A DNA stretch of 64,000 nt from Vibrionales bacterium SWAT-3 (GCA_000169995.1 AAZW01000001.1:368290-432289), one strand, 5' to 3'. Shown: positions 27,227 through 40,277, numbered from the stretch's first letter. The notes: generated by a model not told the origin, from the sequence alone. Made by a program: numbers and translations.

Positions 27227-27256
27227 AACCAGTGACATTCGTCGCTGGTTTTTTTG
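27227..27256 (+). terminator. Rho-independent terminator
   Basis: AACCAGTGAC pairs with GTCGCTGGTT (one G-T pair) and is followed by a run of seven T in the coding direction. Confidence 0.85.
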
Positions 27257-27663
27257 TTCCTGTCGTTTTGAGCGCTGTGCCAAAAAACGCCTCAAAAAAC
27301 GCGATTAAAAATAAATGGCAACTTAAGTAATGAGCGTCTAAAAGGTAAGATCTTCGTCAAAAACATATTAAAAATCTCTAAAGCCTCGAAAAGTACAACG
27401 TACGCATTTCAACTATTTACTCTTCTATCAGCTTGAACTCAATTAATTGAGGCACAGATCAATTCACACAATAGTCTTATTTCGCTTCAAAAAATAGTAG
27501 TTAATAAATCCATCATGACTTTATAAATAAAACATATGATTACATCGAAAAATAAACAGAAATCATAACCATATGTAAATACGAGAAATATAACTTTCAT
27601 GAATAAAAGAGAGTTCTGCCATGCTACTAATTAATCCGATCGAAGAATGTAAATTCAATGTGA

Positions 27664-30081
<2,418 letters not shown>

Positions 30082-30095
30082 TCGATAGTTAATTC

Positions 30096-30116
30096 AGGGC
30101 TCCGAAAGGAGCCCTT
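30096..30116 (+). terminator. Terminator of the M4 protease gene
   Basis: AGGGCTCC-GAAA-GGAGCCCTT is a perfect stem with a stable GAAA loop just past the stop, though the T-run is short. Confidence 0.75.
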
Positions 30117-30194
30117 TGACTATGTGGATGATGAAAAACCTCATAGCTAAAGCAATAAGAAAAACAACAATATAAGCGATAGAAAGGACATCAA

Positions 30195-31730
30195 ATGGCT
30201 ATTCAAAAAAGTATTCTCGCAGTGGCTCTATTTGGCAGCGCAACGGCTTACGCATCTCTAGGTATTACACCACCAGAAAACTCAGAAGTTTGGATCACCA
30301 CCGATGCTGACGCTCAGCACCTGATAGTGGAGCACGGCGCAACGGTTTATCCTGCAGTAAACGGAAACAAACTCTCGGTCGTCGCAAAAATCAATGCGAA
30401 GCAACTGGCTGCGCTCTCGAGCCATATGCACGAAGAGACTCACCGTTGTGGCGGCTACATGGTGCACGAAGACAAAGCAAGCGCGCTAAAAGCTTCAGCA
30501 ATGCCACTAACAATGAGCACCTTCAAAAAACCGGTGATCAGCCATCAAGATACAGTGAATGATTTACTCGCTCAGGTTGAGCCAAGCAACATGGTTACGA
30601 CCATCGAAAATCTAACCAACTTCACCAACCGTTTTTATACCACTTCTACGGGTGTTGCGGCTTCAGATTGGCTGCTAGAACGTTGGAAAAAGGAAATCAA
30701 AGATGTGCCATACGCTTCGGCACGCCAAATCACGCACGCAGAGTATCCGCAAAAGTCTGTCGAAGTCACCTTACTTGGCGCGAAGTATCCAGAAGAGATC
30801 GTTGTCGTTGGCGGACACCTCGACTCAACTGTTGGTTCTTGGACGAGTGAAGGCACAATCTCTCCAGGAGCAGACGATGATGCGTCGGGGATTGCTACGA
30901 TTACTGAATCGCTGCGTTTGATGATAGCTAGTGGTATTCAGCCAGACAAAACCATCAAGTTCTATGGCTATGCGGCTGAAGAAGTGGGGCTGCGTGGCTC
31001 ACAAGATGTGGCTAATGCTCTGAGAGATGAACAAGCAAATGTTGTCTCTGTACTTCAGTTGGACATGACTAACTACAATGGCTCGGCGCACGATATCACC
31101 TTCATCACCGACTACACTGACAGCAACCTAACGGCTTACCTAAGTGAGTTGATTGACACCTATGCTAGCGACATCAGTTACAGTTTCGACCGTTGTGGTT
31201 ATGCCTGTTCCGATCACGCCTCATGGCACAACGTCGGCTACCCAGCAGCTATGCCGTTCGAGAGCATGTTCAACGATTACAACCCTAGCATCCACACGCA
31301 GCATGATACGATAGAGAACTCAGATCCAACTGCAACCCATGCCTCGAAGTTCGCTAAATTGGCCATTGCTTATCTTGTTGAAACCAGCCTAGACTCGCCC
31401 GTTGCTGGTCCAACAGAGCTTCAGTATGACGTCCCTGTTGAAGGACTATCCGCAGGTTACGGTGAAGAGCAATTCTTTACCGTAACGACGGATTACGCAG
31501 GGCAATTGACCGTAACCATAACTGGGCCTCGCAGTGGCGATGCCGACTTATACGTCAAATATAACGGTGTGGTATCAAAAGCAAACTTTGACTGCCGTCC
31601 ATATCAGAACAGCAGCAATGAACAATGTGTATTGAACAAACCTGCGGGTGAATTCAGCATCATGGTGCGCGGCTATCGCAACTTCAGCGATGTCTCTATC
31701 GTCGCTAACTTTATCCCTGATCTTCTCTAG
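30195..31730 (+). CDS. Secreted M28 zinc aminopeptidase with PPC domain
   Basis: The 511-residue protein has a signal peptide (MAIQKSILAVALFGSATAYA), a propeptide, an M28 catalytic domain and a C-terminal PPC domain (GYGEEQFFTVTTDYAGQLTVTITGPRSGDADLYVKY). The two-zinc ligands are recognisable: His208 in GGHLDS, Asp228 in GADDDASG, the catalytic Glu pair in YAAEEVGLRGS, Asp in LQLDMTNYNG and His in IHTQHDT. It resembles the V. proteolyticus leucine aminopeptidase. It follows the M4 protease gene and probably finishes digestion of the peptides that enzyme releases. Confidence 0.93.
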   Translation: MAIQKSILAVALFGSATAYASLGITPPENSEVWITTDADAQHLIVEHGATVYPAVNGNKLSVVAKINAKQLAALSSHMHEETHRCGGYMVHEDKASALKASAMPLTMSTFKKPVISHQDTVNDLLAQVEPSNMVTTIENLTNFTNRFYTTSTGVAASDWLLERWKKEIKDVPYASARQITHAEYPQKSVEVTLLGAKYPEEIVVVGGHLDSTVGSWTSEGTISPGADDDASGIATITESLRLMIASGIQPDKTIKFYGYAAEEVGLRGSQDVANALRDEQANVVSVLQLDMTNYNGSAHDITFITDYTDSNLTAYLSELIDTYASDISYSFDRCGYACSDHASWHNVGYPAAMPFESMFNDYNPSIHTQHDTIENSDPTATHASKFAKLAIAYLVETSLDSPVAGPTELQYDVPVEGLSAGYGEEQFFTVTTDYAGQLTVTITGPRSGDADLYVKYNGVVSKANFDCRPYQNSSNEQCVLNKPAGEFSIMVRGYRNFSDVSIVANFIPDLL

Positions 31731-32436
31731 GGCTGACTAGCTAAACTCAAGAATGACACGGCTCACTGCCAAAATAACCAAAACAAACGCAGCCGAACTG
31801 GCTGCGTTTTTTGTTAGGGAGACTGAGGAACTTGAGAGCCAATACTATTTTACGAAAGTGCGTTAATTTAAGTGTAAATAGAGAGACTCTTTTCACCTAA
31901 TAATGACCATAAATATATTACGCTTATTTCAATCAGTGAAAACCACTCCCACACATCAACTTAAAGAAAAGCTAAAATAGAAAAATCTTAATTAGATACT
32001 TCTTTATTAATTCTATTCTCCCCTCTCTATTATGGGAATCTACAACTCAGACCAGTAAGAAAGTTTAAATAAAATTAAACAAACTTTCATTTTATGATTT
32101 ATTTAAAGTAAATAAATGCCATAACCTTATTTTGATTAAGGGCAATAATCAACGAGCAACCCCAGTCATACCAAGGCATAAGCAATAAAGCCAGCAAGTA
32201 AGACCAGTTTAATTCTGGGATGTTGGTTCAATAAAAATAAGCACTCGATACACCAAATAAATAAGTAATCAATGCATTTAATAAATATTGCATATATTAA
32301 TTAGATGTATATTATTCACAAATAAACCAAGCTTATACGTGAATTTTATAAGTGTTATATTATTTGAAGTTCGGATATTCATCTGAATTATAAGAAATCT
32401 TAAAAATAATCAACACTACTTATATTGGAACAAGTT
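31731..32436. other. Long AT-rich intergenic region
   Basis: A terminator at 31785-31813 is followed by about 620 strongly AT-rich bases with no supported open frame. It could hold a small RNA or an extended chemoreceptor leader, but I see no structured element that proves it. Confidence 0.45.
31785..31813 (+). terminator. Rho-independent terminator of the aminopeptidase gene
   Basis: AAACGCAGCC and GGCTGCGTTTTTT flank a 5-base loop. This is a classic strong terminator. Confidence 0.9.
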
Positions 32437-34329
32437 ATGAGTGCTAAACTAAAAATAATGCTTTCTATTATGGGGCTAACAGTCATGTTAATCATGACGA
32501 CAAGCTTTTTAAGCTGGAAGAATTTCGAGACTTCGTCGACCGTAAGTTATAAAAAACAGTTGGGATATAAATCTCAACTTATCGCAGATACTATCGGACA
32601 GAAAATTAATCGCTACTTTGATATTTTGAAAGTAGTGAGCAATGAGCTGTCTTTCGATGAGCGTGGTCAAGTCGACACATCACGAGCAATCACAACGCTC
32701 CATAGTGCCATGAGCTCAACCAAGGTTACTAACATCTACTTTTCTCTAGCGGATGGCACTTCCTACTCGTCAAAAACCAATGGCATCATCGAAAACTTTA
32801 ATGCAAAAACCAAACAACGCGAATGGTTTTTGAAAGCAATGAGTGGCGAGGAAAAAATCATTACTCGTCCTTACCTGGCGTCAACCGGTGACCAAGTAAT
32901 GTCTCTAGCAACGCCTATCTACAAACAAGGCAAGATTGTCGGCGTTGTTGCTCTAAACATCCTGGTTGAAGACCTGACCAGATTCACCGAGCAACTCACC
33001 ACAAATAATAAAATCTTCGTCACTCGTGAAGATGGCTTTATCTTAGCCGCACAAAACGCGTCTTTGATAGGTAGAAATATCTTCAACGAGATCCCAGCTT
33101 TTGCGAACAGAGACACCACGCGAGAAGAGAGCTTCGAGTACGTTTATCAGAATACAGAGTTCTTGGCAGCAGGCGCTAAAATCAACGATCTTGGTTGGAG
33201 TGTATGGGCGTGGGATAAAGAGACCAATGTTAATCAGGACTCAAAAGATAACCTATCTGAAACTCTGATCACCTCTTTGACGCTACTGCTTATTTGCGCG
33301 GGTTGCGTGTACTACGTTGTTGAAGTTTTGGTTTACCGCCCACTCGGTGGAGAGCCAAGCGAAATAGAAGCGACCGTAGCTAAAGTGGCCTCTGGTGACT
33401 TTACAGCAATCAAACAACAACAGGGAAAAGCGATTGGTATCAATGCTGCGGTTAACGGTATGGTCAATGAGCTGAGCACCACAATTGAGACCATCCGTAA
33501 TTCATCGAACGACCTGTTTACCTTTGCCGAAGGCATAACCAACGCAGCCGATAGTGTAAACGCAAGTTCCGCTTCGCAAATGGAACAGTTAGAGCAAACT
33601 TCGACGGCAATGAACGAAATGTCGGTCGCTGTAGACGAGGTCGCGCAAAACGCTCACCGAGCTTCAGAAGCAGCGATGCAAGCAGCGCAAGAAGCACAGT
33701 CTGGCAATCAAACATTTGATACCGTGAATCACAGTATTGTGAGCCTCTCTCAAGGGATTCAAGAAGTATCCGATGTTATTAACACTGTAGGTGAGAAAAC
33801 CTCAAGCATTGGCACCGTATTGGACGTGATCAAAGACATTGCAGACCAAACTAACCTACTCGCTCTTAACGCTGCCATTGAAGCTGCACGAGCAGGTGAG
33901 CAAGGTCGAGGCTTCGCAGTTGTTGCTGACGAGGTTCGTAACCTAGCTAACCGAACTCAACAGAGCACCAACGAGATCCAAGAGGTGATTACTTCACTTC
34001 AACATGAAGCCAATAGCTCTATGGACATGATGCAGACGAACCGAGAAGCATCAAATGTCACCATGGAAAATGCGAAAAGAGCACAGGCTTCACTCAATGA
34101 AATCTCGAGCTCTATTACCGTCATTGAAGACATGAATACACAGATAGCCACAGCGACTGAAGAGCAAACTCTTGTCGCTGGCGAAATCAATCAGAGTATC
34201 GTTGACGTCAATGACAAAGCCCGCGAAACACACAACTTGTCGGCATCAAACCAAGAGAAAGCCTCGGAACTTATAGCGCTGTCTGAAAAGCTCACGCAAG
34301 CAGTCAGTACCTTTAAGCTAAACCGTTAA
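32437..34329 (+). CDS. Methyl-accepting chemotaxis protein with dCache sensor
   Basis: About 630 residues. The start ATG at 32437 has GGAA six bases upstream; a TTG four codons earlier is less likely. A transmembrane segment near residues 8-25 and a second at about 275-300 enclose a double-Cache periplasmic domain ([47 protein letters not shown]). A HAMP-like region and the signalling domain with the conserved hairpin tip ([38 protein letters not shown]) follow. dCache receptors often bind amino acids or other small ligands. It sits next to exoprotease genes, so a peptide or amino acid attractant would fit but is not shown. Confidence 0.93.
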   Translation: MSAKLKIMLSIMGLTVMLIMTTSFLSWKNFETSSTVSYKKQLGYKSQLIADTIGQKINRYFDILKVVSNELSFDERGQVDTSRAITTLHSAMSSTKVTNIYFSLADGTSYSSKTNGIIENFNAKTKQREWFLKAMSGEEKIITRPYLASTGDQVMSLATPIYKQGKIVGVVALNILVEDLTRFTEQLTTNNKIFVTREDGFILAAQNASLIGRNIFNEIPAFANRDTTREESFEYVYQNTEFLAAGAKINDLGWSVWAWDKETNVNQDSKDNLSETLITSLTLLLICAGCVYYVVEVLVYRPLGGEPSEIEATVAKVASGDFTAIKQQQGKAIGINAAVNGMVNELSTTIETIRNSSNDLFTFAEGITNAADSVNASSASQMEQLEQTSTAMNEMSVAVDEVAQNAHRASEAAMQAAQEAQSGNQTFDTVNHSIVSLSQGIQEVSDVINTVGEKTSSIGTVLDVIKDIADQTNLLALNAAIEAARAGEQGRGFAVVADEVRNLANRTQQSTNEIQEVITSLQHEANSSMDMMQTNREASNVTMENAKRAQASLNEISSSITVIEDMNTQIATATEEQTLVAGEINQSIVDVNDKARETHNLSASNQEKASELIALSEKLTQAVSTFKLNR

Positions 34330-34352
34330 CCTCAGCAAGATTCAATAAAGAC

Positions 34353-34380
34353 TGATTAGGGGAAACAGCTCCCCTAATCA
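34353..34380 (+). terminator. Hairpin past the chemoreceptor gene
   Basis: TGATTAGGGG and CCCCTAATCA form a perfect 10-bp stem with an 8-base loop just past the stop. The T-run is missing, so it may be a processing element instead. Confidence 0.6.
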
Positions 34381-34546
34381 CAAAGTCAAAGCTAAACCTC
34401 ATATCACCACCTGAGTGATTTGAGTAAACGATTTTTCAAAGTACCCCACACAACAACCTCTAGCTGTCTCTTTTCCATCTCGGCAAGGAGAGGCTTTTTG
34501 CTTTCTAAATTAAGCATATAACTTCACTAACAATAAGGATAAACCT

Positions 34547-37144
34547 ATGAAGTTAAAAAGATTAGCACTTATGACTGCTATGATTTCATCCAACGTTAAT
34601 GCCTTTCAGGTCTGTAACATCGGAGACGAATATAACGTCTTGGACAGCGAAAGCTTTCATCAGATCCGACAAAAAAACTATGATGCCTTCGGTGAAGGTA
34701 TTACGCCTGAAAACCTGTTTCCATCAGCGCCAGAGCACATTGTCGACTTAAAACCCTCTCTCTCTGAAGCCAGTGATGTTTTCCCAGAAACTGCCACCTT
34801 GCTAGAAGCAGGACCCGCCTCAGCTGTTACGCTAGCACCGGAGGAAGCAGCAAGGCTGATGGACACTTTGGGCCGTTCAACGACAGGGCTAGCGCAAGGT
34901 GCATTAGAGGCGCTGGGACCGATTGGCGACGCGGTTGCCGTTGGACTTTGGGCAAATGAGGTCGCCACTAGCTTCCAAGATGAATCACGTACCTCTTACG
35001 ATCGATTTGCCACAGTAATGGGACTCGTCGATTGGTTTGGCGTTTTAAAGCTGCCCGCGAGAGAGATCGACCGCCAAATTTTGAGTAGTCGCTGGGATAG
35101 AATTGCAGCAGGTAACCATTACAGTTATCACGTTCATGAGGATCTCGTTACCCAGCAAGATTTAAGAGACAAAATTTATTGGGCAGAACTCGCCTCAGAC
35201 CAGCAAGCGATGTTGAACGCCGTTGCACGCGGCTTTGCCACCGATCTTGCCCTCAAATACCAACAACATTATCAAGAAGTGGTAAAGGCTCAGACCATTA
35301 TGGCGGAAGAGCTGATCACCGCGGTCGACCACGAGCTCCGTAAGGCCATCTTTAGCCAACTGGCTCTCGACCATAAAGACTCTCGACTGTTTGCATCGGA
35401 CATTGCCGCTAGCTGTAACGAGGAAACTCGAGTACTGGCAGACCTTTATCCTGATCACGATATTGAAGAGAGTAATTCACTGCCACCAGCATTACCTTCC
35501 AAACGCCAAGCAAACCGCGCTCTGGCCAAACTTCAGCATTGTCAGCAGAACCTGCTAGATCAAGCCATTGCCAAACTGAATGAGTTACGAACAGGTCAAA
35601 TTGAGGGGCTTGATCAAGCTGCAGTTCAACAGCTTTATGCACGCACACTTGCAGCTAAAACCCAGATCATTGAAACGGCAGATAACCATATCAATCTGCT
35701 GATGAGTAAGCTGCAAAGAGAGATGTTCACACAAGGTGATATCGCCATAGAGCGACTATTCCGTTCAGGTTCGGTAGAAACCATGCATAATTTCTTCAAG
35801 GGACAAGCCGAGCGCAGCGCCATTGACGAGATGACACGCAGTATTCTGGGGCGCCCAGCAACAACACAAGAAATACGCAACAAAGAGATCGTCCTGCAAA
35901 GTGGTTACGAAAAATGCGTTCGTATTGGCATTCTAGGAGGCGATCCAAACTTTAGGGGTTGCGTTGAGTACGCTTGGGTGCCAGCAGAAACTCGCCCATT
36001 TATTCCATCTGAAGATACCGTTATTGCTCAGATCTTGCCGCCAAGCAAAGAAGCAGTAAAACGCGTGCTTTTCGATTCACTGAGTAACCTAATTGATCAT
36101 GGTTGGAATGCCGAAGCAGAGGAGCGTTGGTTGGAACAACAGTTGCTGGATTTTTCTGCGCAGCAACGTCTAAAACAGCAAGCTGAATTCGACCAACAAC
36201 AGGTTTATCACTGGTTACTGGACTCCAGTGCCATGCTTGAAGGTGAATGTGGTGGCGGTAGCGCATGTGCTGGGTGGAGCTTGTCTTACCTTCAAAAAAA
36301 GAACCTTTCACGACAAGCGTCGCTACATTACATCAACAATTGGCACGCAAACTACTCAGGCAAAGGCGCCTATGTGCATTCAAAGCGCTATCAAAAGCTT
36401 GGTGGCTTGATTACCGCTGCGCTAGAGAGCGAATGGCAAGCTAAGAGAGCCATCGAGTTTTATGGCTTCACTTACCCAGGTAGCATTGATCTTCAGAAAA
36501 ATGCGCCACTGATTTATTCTGCACTGAAATCATCCTCACTGGATCTTGCTCACCTGGCAGGCAACACGCTGCAACTCGCGAAAGGGATCGTAAAAACTCG
36601 TCTTGCTGAAGCGATCAGTGTCTCAGACAGCAACGGCATTGAATGGCTACATTCGCAAGTGGGCCAATTCCAGCGCTATACATCGATCATCCACTCTCAA
36701 CATATCTCTACTGGACACTACGCCTCTGGGAAAGGTGAAGTCACCGCTCTGTTTTCAGAGATGCTACCCGCGCACCTAATGCGCTACCTGATTTCAGACA
36801 TCATCCCTGATAGCTACGATGCGCGCATTGAGCGCTCTATCGATGCCATCTTTAACCCAACGTCTGAACTCAATCAAAAGCTCGATAAGTTAAGCAATAC
36901 AAACGAAAACTTTACCGATAAACCGGGCCGTAGCTGCATGATTTACTACCCATACCTTAAGAGCGCACTGCTTGATGTTGCGGCTGATGATGACCTGTAT
37001 TGGATTTCGCCTATCTCAGAATGGTACGACGCCGTCACTCGCCAACAGCTCAGTATGTTTGGGGCTCTGAAGTATGCCGTCATCAATCAGAACACTTTCG
37101 GCATTCCATGTGATTTAAGCCCTAACAGCTACCAATACCAATAA
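34547..37144 (+). CDS. Large secreted protein of unknown function, possible toxin delivery partner
   Basis: The 865-residue protein has a signal peptide (MKLKRLALMTAMISSNVNA). It is largely helical and has a glycine/alanine-rich hydrophobic stretch at about residues 107-160 (TGLAQGALEALGPIGDAVAVG, then SYDRFATVMGLVDWFGVLKLP), which resembles the membrane-inserting helices of AB-type toxins. Several paired Cys occur (GECGGGSACAG, EKCVRIG...RGCVEY). I recognise no full-length family. It lies 12 bases upstream of an ADP-ribosyltransferase gene remnant in the same direction, so the two were once one operon. The delivery role is inference from that pairing. Confidence 0.7.
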   Translation: MKLKRLALMTAMISSNVNAFQVCNIGDEYNVLDSESFHQIRQKNYDAFGEGITPENLFPSAPEHIVDLKPSLSEASDVFPETATLLEAGPASAVTLAPEEAARLMDTLGRSTTGLAQGALEALGPIGDAVAVGLWANEVATSFQDESRTSYDRFATVMGLVDWFGVLKLPAREIDRQILSSRWDRIAAGNHYSYHVHEDLVTQQDLRDKIYWAELASDQQAMLNAVARGFATDLALKYQQHYQEVVKAQTIMAEELITAVDHELRKAIFSQLALDHKDSRLFASDIAASCNEETRVLADLYPDHDIEESNSLPPALPSKRQANRALAKLQHCQQNLLDQAIAKLNELRTGQIEGLDQAAVQQLYARTLAAKTQIIETADNHINLLMSKLQREMFTQGDIAIERLFRSGSVETMHNFFKGQAERSAIDEMTRSILGRPATTQEIRNKEIVLQSGYEKCVRIGILGGDPNFRGCVEYAWVPAETRPFIPSEDTVIAQILPPSKEAVKRVLFDSLSNLIDHGWNAEAEERWLEQQLLDFSAQQRLKQQAEFDQQQVYHWLLDSSAMLEGECGGGSACAGWSLSYLQKKNLSRQASLHYINNWHANYSGKGAYVHSKRYQKLGGLITAALESEWQAKRAIEFYGFTYPGSIDLQKNAPLIYSALKSSSLDLAHLAGNTLQLAKGIVKTRLAEAISVSDSNGIEWLHSQVGQFQRYTSIIHSQHISTGHYASGKGEVTALFSEMLPAHLMRYLISDIIPDSYDARIERSIDAIFNPTSELNQKLDKLSNTNENFTDKPGRSCMIYYPYLKSALLDVAADDDLYWISPISEWYDAVTRQQLSMFGALKYAVINQNTFGIPCDLSPNSYQYQ

Positions 37145-37156
37145 AGGGCGGACACT

Positions 37157-37600
37157 ATGAATACTCGTTTTTTATTACTGCTCTGTTGTCTGAGTTTTAC
37201 GGCCTTCTCTCAACCGTTTGATTCGCTCAAACAGCCAAACCGTTCAGAGGAAGAGGTGACCCAGCTAGCAGAAGACTTCAAAGACTGGTCAAAGGCTTCC
37301 AATGGTTGGCGCTACTCCTTCATAACTGCCAATGAAAAGGAAGCGGTGGAAGACTTTTCAATTTCTGGCTATCAGACCGCTAATGACTACCTAAGGGCGA
37401 CTGACACCTCAACATGGGGTGTCGCGGGAGCAGACGCGAGGCATTACATTCGCACGGTTAAATCAGCCCTCAACAAGCTGCCAAAATACAAAGGGACCGC
37501 CTATAGAGGGACTTGGGTAAAACAATCTTTACTTAATAAGCTCGAAGAGGGGGACGTGTTGGTCGAGCCCAACTCCCCACCCGCCTCAACAAACTGCTGA
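37157..37600 (+). pseudogene. Truncated mono-ADP-ribosyltransferase exoenzyme (Vis/C3-like)
   Basis: A signal peptide (MNTRFLLLLCCLSFTAFS) is followed by an ART-type N-terminal helical region with NDYLRATDTSTWGVAGADARHYIRTVKSAL and then the catalytic Arg strand KYKGTAYRGTWVKQSLLNKLEEGDVLVEP. Here the R of the R-S-E motif (YRGT) is present. The STS strand and the ExE turn that should follow are absent. The reading continues only about ten residues into sequence antisense to lhgO and stops. From memory the layout resembles Vis, an ADP-ribosyltransferase toxin of V. splendidus. The product would be catalytically dead. Confidence 0.8.
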
Positions 37601-38073
37601 GCCATCACTTCAGTGACTTTTTTGTAGTCGACGATGCTAGTGGTTTTGACATAAATCGCGCCCAAGCCTGTGATGTTAGGCTCGGCAAGTTTGAGCTGCG
37701 CTTGGTCCAACAAATCGACATCAATATCGTTATCGTGACAACGTTGATAGAGCGCGTTCATTCGCTCCACTTCCTGCTCATTAGTCGCGACCAACAACTT
37801 ACCGCAGTTTTCGACGGGGATATCATGTTGACGACAAAACGCGATAGTACGCTCTACGCCTCGCTTACAGAAATCCGCTTTCAAGCTACCCGGAGCGTAG
37901 TAAACACCAGCGTGAATCACACCACTGTTGTGACCCGTTTGATGCTGCGCAAAACCACGCTCCTTTTCGACTAAAAGGATACTTTTATCAGGGTGAGCTT
38001 GTTGCAGTTGCCATGCCGTCGACACGCCAACAATGCCACCACCAACGATAATATAGTCGTATATTGAGTTCAT
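37501..38073 (-). pseudogene. lhgO: Truncated L-2-hydroxyglutarate oxidase
   Basis: The first 165-170 residues match LhgO-type FAD oxidoreductases: the dinucleotide motif YIIVGGGIVGVSTAWQL, then HQTGHNSGVIHAGVYYAPGSLKADFC, CGKLLVATNEQEVERM and GLGAIYVKTTSIVDYKKVTEVMAQQF. The family is about 400 residues long. Here the protein turns into unrelated sequence after VEAGGEL, where it runs antisense through the ADP-ribosyltransferase gene. The C-terminal substrate and catalytic parts are lost. It is the last gene behind the TAXI-TRAP transporter, 27 bases past its stop, so it once handled the imported acid. Confidence 0.88.
37560..37580. other. Deletion junction joining two convergent gene fragments
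   Basis: Homology to the ADP-ribosyltransferase (plus strand) and to LhgO (minus strand) ends at the same place. The simplest reading is a single deletion that removed the 3' ends of both convergent genes. The exact break cannot be placed to the base without an intact relative. Confidence 0.75.
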
Positions 38074-38099
38074 AATGTTCCTACATTCAGTCCTTTAAA

Positions 38100-40277
38100 T
38101 TATAGGGAAGAAGCGACAGTATCAGGCTCGGTTTGAGGCAAAGACTCTTGCTCTTCATCCGACGGCTTTTTCACTTGATTGATATCGTACTTACGACCGC
38201 TGTAGATGAAGATAGCAACAAACAGTGCCACACCGACCAGGCGAATCACGATTGACACATCAGGCCAAACTAAAGCCACACCTAAGGCAATCAATACCGC
38301 GCGCAACACAAGATTGATTTCGCTCTCGAGGTAACCTTCAATCGCTGCAATAAATGCATAAGTACCAATAATAGCAAAGCCGCCAGTCACTAAAACCGAG
38401 GTCACATCCCAACTTACCAAGTTGGTGTAAGCGATAAGCAGTGGCACCAAGTACAAGCCTTTAGCGATCTTCCATGCCATTAAGCCCGTTCTCATTGGTG
38501 GCGTTTTAGCAATTGTCGCTGCCGCAAAAGCGGTCAAACAAACCGGTGGCGTCACGTTGCTGTCTTGCGATAACCAGAAAATGATTAAGTGTGCAGACAA
38601 TAGAGCAAGGCTAATCGCTTCCAAGCCTAAGCTTTGCTCAAGCAGCGTTTCCACAAAATCAGCCGGCACTAACGCAATCAGTTCTTTTGCGGTTTCCAGA
38701 GCCATTGGTGCATTAAGCAGTTCCAGCTTTTCTGGTGCTGCCAACATGAAGATGGCTTTCGCCTGCTCTGGTAACTGACCCGAAACCAACAGGTCAAGCA
38801 ACTGGCTTTCAGCAATTAACTTGTACAAGGCTGGCGCGGACAGAGTACCCAACACAATGTAAGCCGCGGTTACTGGCAGGCCCATACCGAGAATCAAAGA
38901 TGCCAGCGCGATCAAGGCAATCATCACCAACAAGTCACCATTGGCCCAACTATTGATCATCAACGAGAAGGTGTTACCTATCCCGGTGGTGCTGATCACA
39001 TTGACCACAAGGCCAATACCCACTAGCAATACGGCTGTGGTTGCCATGTTTTTTGCGCCTTGAGAAAGCGCTTCGATGATCGCCTTTGGTCCCATTTTAT
39101 GATTTTTAGAGAACCACGAAGCGACAACTACCGAGATGATTGAGATACCCGCAGCGTACGTCGGCGTAAAGCCTTGCACCAATAGAGTCACCAGCACCGC
39201 AAGAGGGATAAGGTTATGCCAACCAGACAAAAGTACTTTTAATAGAGGCTCACAACCCGAAGAGACTTTTTGTACACCGCTACGCTTCGCTTCAATACGT
39301 ACGAAAAACGCCACTGACAAGAAGTAGATAAGCGCTGGCAAGAAAGAGACCGCAATGATATCGACATAAGGGATCTGCGTGTAAGACGCCATGATAAAAG
39401 CACCTGCCCCCATCACTGGTGGCATCAACTGCCCACCTGTTGATGCAGCTGCTTCCACACCAGCAGCAAAGCGTGAAGGGAAACCCGCTTTTTGCATCAG
39501 AGGAATACTGATCACGCCCGTCGACACCGTATTGGCTACGCTAGAACCAGACACCGAGCCCATCAAGCCAGAACCAATCACCGCAATAAAGCCTGGGCCA
39601 CCAATCACTTTGCCCGCCGCCGCGCGAGACACATCAATAATGTAGTCACCGACGCCCGAGCGTACTAAGAAAGCACCAAATAGGATAAACATGAACACGA
39701 AGGTCCAGCTGATTCTAGAGATAGAACCGAACATCCCTTCCGATGAATAAAAGCTTCGGTAAAGCAGTGTCTCAAGGCTCAAACCAGGAAAGTGGAAGAT
39801 ACCACTGGTCCATTGCCCCCAAAGCACCACATAGCTCAAACACACTAGAATGAGTACTGGAATAAACCAACCCATGGTACGACGAATCAGCTCAATAACG
39901 ATGGCAATCGCCAAGATAGAGAAGAACCAGTCACTGGCGATGAACTTCACGCCTCGTTCATAAAGGGCATCCTCTGCAAAGGGGATATAGATAAGGCAAG
40001 CCAATGCTGCCAATGCAATCCCGATATCGACAGCAAGAGCCACCTTGCTCTTTTTCAGCGAGATATGAGCGGGATACCAAAGCGCACAAATGATCGCGAA
40101 ACCAGTAAAGTGAGTTGCAGAGATCCAAAGCTCCGGTAAGGTAGATAAGGTATTAAACCAAATGTGTAATAGGGAGAGAATCACTCCCATGGTTGTTATC
40201 GCTTTGCCTACCCAAGGAAAATCCGTTCGGGTCGGCAATTCAAATTTTTTCAGTTCCTGCTGCAGCGAATCGCTCAT
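38100..40277 (-). CDS. Fused TRAP transporter permease (DctQM, TAXI type)
   Basis: About 725 residues, starting MSDSLQQELKKFELP with AGGAG six bases upstream; a longer frame to 40322 is cysteine-rich and lacks support. The small and large TRAP permeases are fused in one chain, the usual form paired with TAXI binding proteins. Conserved parts are GLMGSVSGSSVANTVSTGVISIPLM, EAAASTGGQLMPPVMGAGAFIMA and LGMGLPVTAAYIVLG. It is cotranscribed with the TAXI gene from the sigma-54 promoter. Confidence 0.93.
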   Translation of the reverse strand: MSDSLQQELKKFELPTRTDFPWVGKAITTMGVILSLLHIWFNTLSTLPELWISATHFTGFAIICALWYPAHISLKKSKVALAVDIGIALAALACLIYIPFAEDALYERGVKFIASDWFFSILAIAIVIELIRRTMGWFIPVLILVCLSYVVLWGQWTSGIFHFPGLSLETLLYRSFYSSEGMFGSISRISWTFVFMFILFGAFLVRSGVGDYIIDVSRAAAGKVIGGPGFIAVIGSGLMGSVSGSSVANTVSTGVISIPLMQKAGFPSRFAAGVEAAASTGGQLMPPVMGAGAFIMASYTQIPYVDIIAVSFLPALIYFLSVAFFVRIEAKRSGVQKVSSGCEPLLKVLLSGWHNLIPLAVLVTLLVQGFTPTYAAGISIISVVVASWFSKNHKMGPKAIIEALSQGAKNMATTAVLLVGIGLVVNVISTTGIGNTFSLMINSWANGDLLVMIALIALASLILGMGLPVTAAYIVLGTLSAPALYKLIAESQLLDLLVSGQLPEQAKAIFMLAAPEKLELLNAPMALETAKELIALVPADFVETLLEQSLGLEAISLALLSAHLIIFWLSQDSNVTPPVCLTAFAAATIAKTPPMRTGLMAWKIAKGLYLVPLLIAYTNLVSWDVTSVLVTGGFAIIGTYAFIAAIEGYLESEINLVLRAVLIALGVALVWPDVSIVIRLVGVALFVAIFIYSGRKYDINQVKKPSDEEQESLPQTEPDTVASSL

